Below, one piece after another: positions 5,976 to 6,553 of a stretch of 6,553 nucleotides of DNA (position 1 is its first letter; every line of letters begins with the position of its first letter). The notes under the pieces were generated by a model. The model was given only the letters and a program-made list of their open reading frames with translations. It had not been told where the DNA came from and searched no databases. The position numbers were made by a program, and so were the translations under genes. The DNA is from JBDSTW01 sp039914705 (GTDB taxonomy: Bacteria > Pseudomonadota > Gammaproteobacteria > SURF-13). The stretch covers positions 1 to 6,553 of the forward strand of contig JBDSOT010000129.1 in the NCBI GenBank assembly GCA_039914705.1, read 5' to 3'.

Positions 5976-6553
5976 TTACGATGTGCGCTCAGCGTTAGCC
6001 AGTTTAATGGCCAGCTCGGGCGGCAAAGCCCCCTTGCGCCAGGTCGGTATTACCACCCCCAGCGATATGACCATCTTGAACGCGTCATCGACGCTCATGT
6101 CCATCTCCACCACGTCGCGTTGCGGGATGAAGAAAATGAAACCGGAGGTCGGGTTCGGTGTGGTCGGTATGAAGATTGGCACCAACTTTTCATTGGTGAG
6201 ATACTCCGCCTCCGCCAGCCCATCACCTGTTTGAAAGGCGAGCGTCCACATGCCGGGGCGCGGATATACGACCAGCAACACCTTGCGGAACGATTTTCCG
6301 GTGGGCGAAAACACCGTCTCGGCAACCTGTTTGGATGCCGAGTAGATTGAGCGCACCAGCGGAATACGTGCGAGTAATTTTTCCCAGAGTTCCACCAAAC
6401 GGCGGCCGAATAAATTGGCGACGATGACGCCGGTCGATAACACTACGGCCACTGACAGCAGCACGCCCAGCCCCGGAATATGAAAACCCAACAGGGCGTC
6501 GGGCTGGTAGGCTGCGGGCAACAGCAGCAGGGTGTTGTCCATGACATCGACAA
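5976..6553 (-). CDS. DUF502-family membrane protein, N-terminus cut by the window edge
   Basis: The visible part matches the DUF502 (PF04367) family of small inner-membrane proteins of unknown function. Characteristic segments, numbered from the first in-window Met, are GFHIPGLGVLL (19-29), GRRLVELWEKLLARIPLVRS (46-65), IPTTPNPTSGFIFFIP (125-140) and DMSVDDAFKMVISLGVV (148-164). One membrane helix is visible at about 24-45. Family members normally have another near the N-terminus, which is missing here. The frame stays open past the Met codon at 6542 to the window end, reading V-D-V-M-D-N-T-L-L-L-L-P. That looks like the interior of the family sequence, so the true start is outside the window and M at 6542 is probably internal. 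Placement directly before aspS is common in beta- and gammaproteobacteria. Confidence 0.88.
   Translation of the reverse strand, partial: VDVMDNTLLLLPAAYQPDALLGFHIPGLGVLLSVAVVLSTGVIVANLFGRRLVELWEKLLARIPLVRSIYSASKQVAETVFSPTGKSFRKVLLVVYPRPGMWTLAFQTGDGLAEAEYLTNEKLVPIFIPTTPNPTSGFIFFIPQRDVVEMDMSVDDAFKMVISLGVVIPTWRKGALPPELAIKLANAERTS

Overview
The window looks like chromosomal DNA of a proteobacterium, most likely a gammaproteobacterium or a close betaproteobacterial relative. The reasons are a bacterial-type AspRS resembling the Pseudomonas type, the DUF502-aspS gene pair, and a lipoprotein version of the COG4324/DUF2265 aminopeptidase. A genus cannot be named from the sequence alone. No phage, transposase, CRISPR, rRNA or tRNA is visible.

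Layout. Positions 1-210 are an AT-rich leader (about one third G+C by count) holding small hairpins and a possible weak promoter. A single plus-strand gene follows (211-897), a C-factor-like short-chain dehydrogenase/reductase. Positions 898-1108 are intergenic and contain a run of hairpins ending in a strong rho-independent terminator for the plus strand. Everything to the right is on the minus strand. In order of transcription it is: a DUF502 membrane protein cut by the right window edge (6553-5976), aspS (5953-4163), a Phd/YefM-type antitoxin (4067-3843) overlapping a VapC-type PIN toxin (3850-3413), nadA (3400-2237) and a zinc-metallopeptidase lipoprotein (2185-1088).

How the genes fit together. 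DUF502 and aspS are 22 nt apart and are probably one transcript. The AspRS carries residues associated with the non-discriminating type, which would imply a GatCAB route to Asn-tRNA elsewhere in the genome. The toxin-antitoxin pair has its own plausible promoter, and two tandem palindromic operator-like sites lie over it. nadA starts 12 nt after the toxin stop with no recognisable Shine-Dalgarno of its own. NAD synthesis may therefore partly depend on transcription and translation running out of the toxin-antitoxin module. The lipoprotein gene converges on the dehydrogenase gene, and its stop codon lies in the loop of the plus-strand terminator hairpin.

No clearly new system was found. The most interesting points are the toxin-antitoxin/nadA arrangement, the hairpin array with the embedded stop codon, and an 18-bp perfect palindrome inside the dehydrogenase gene.
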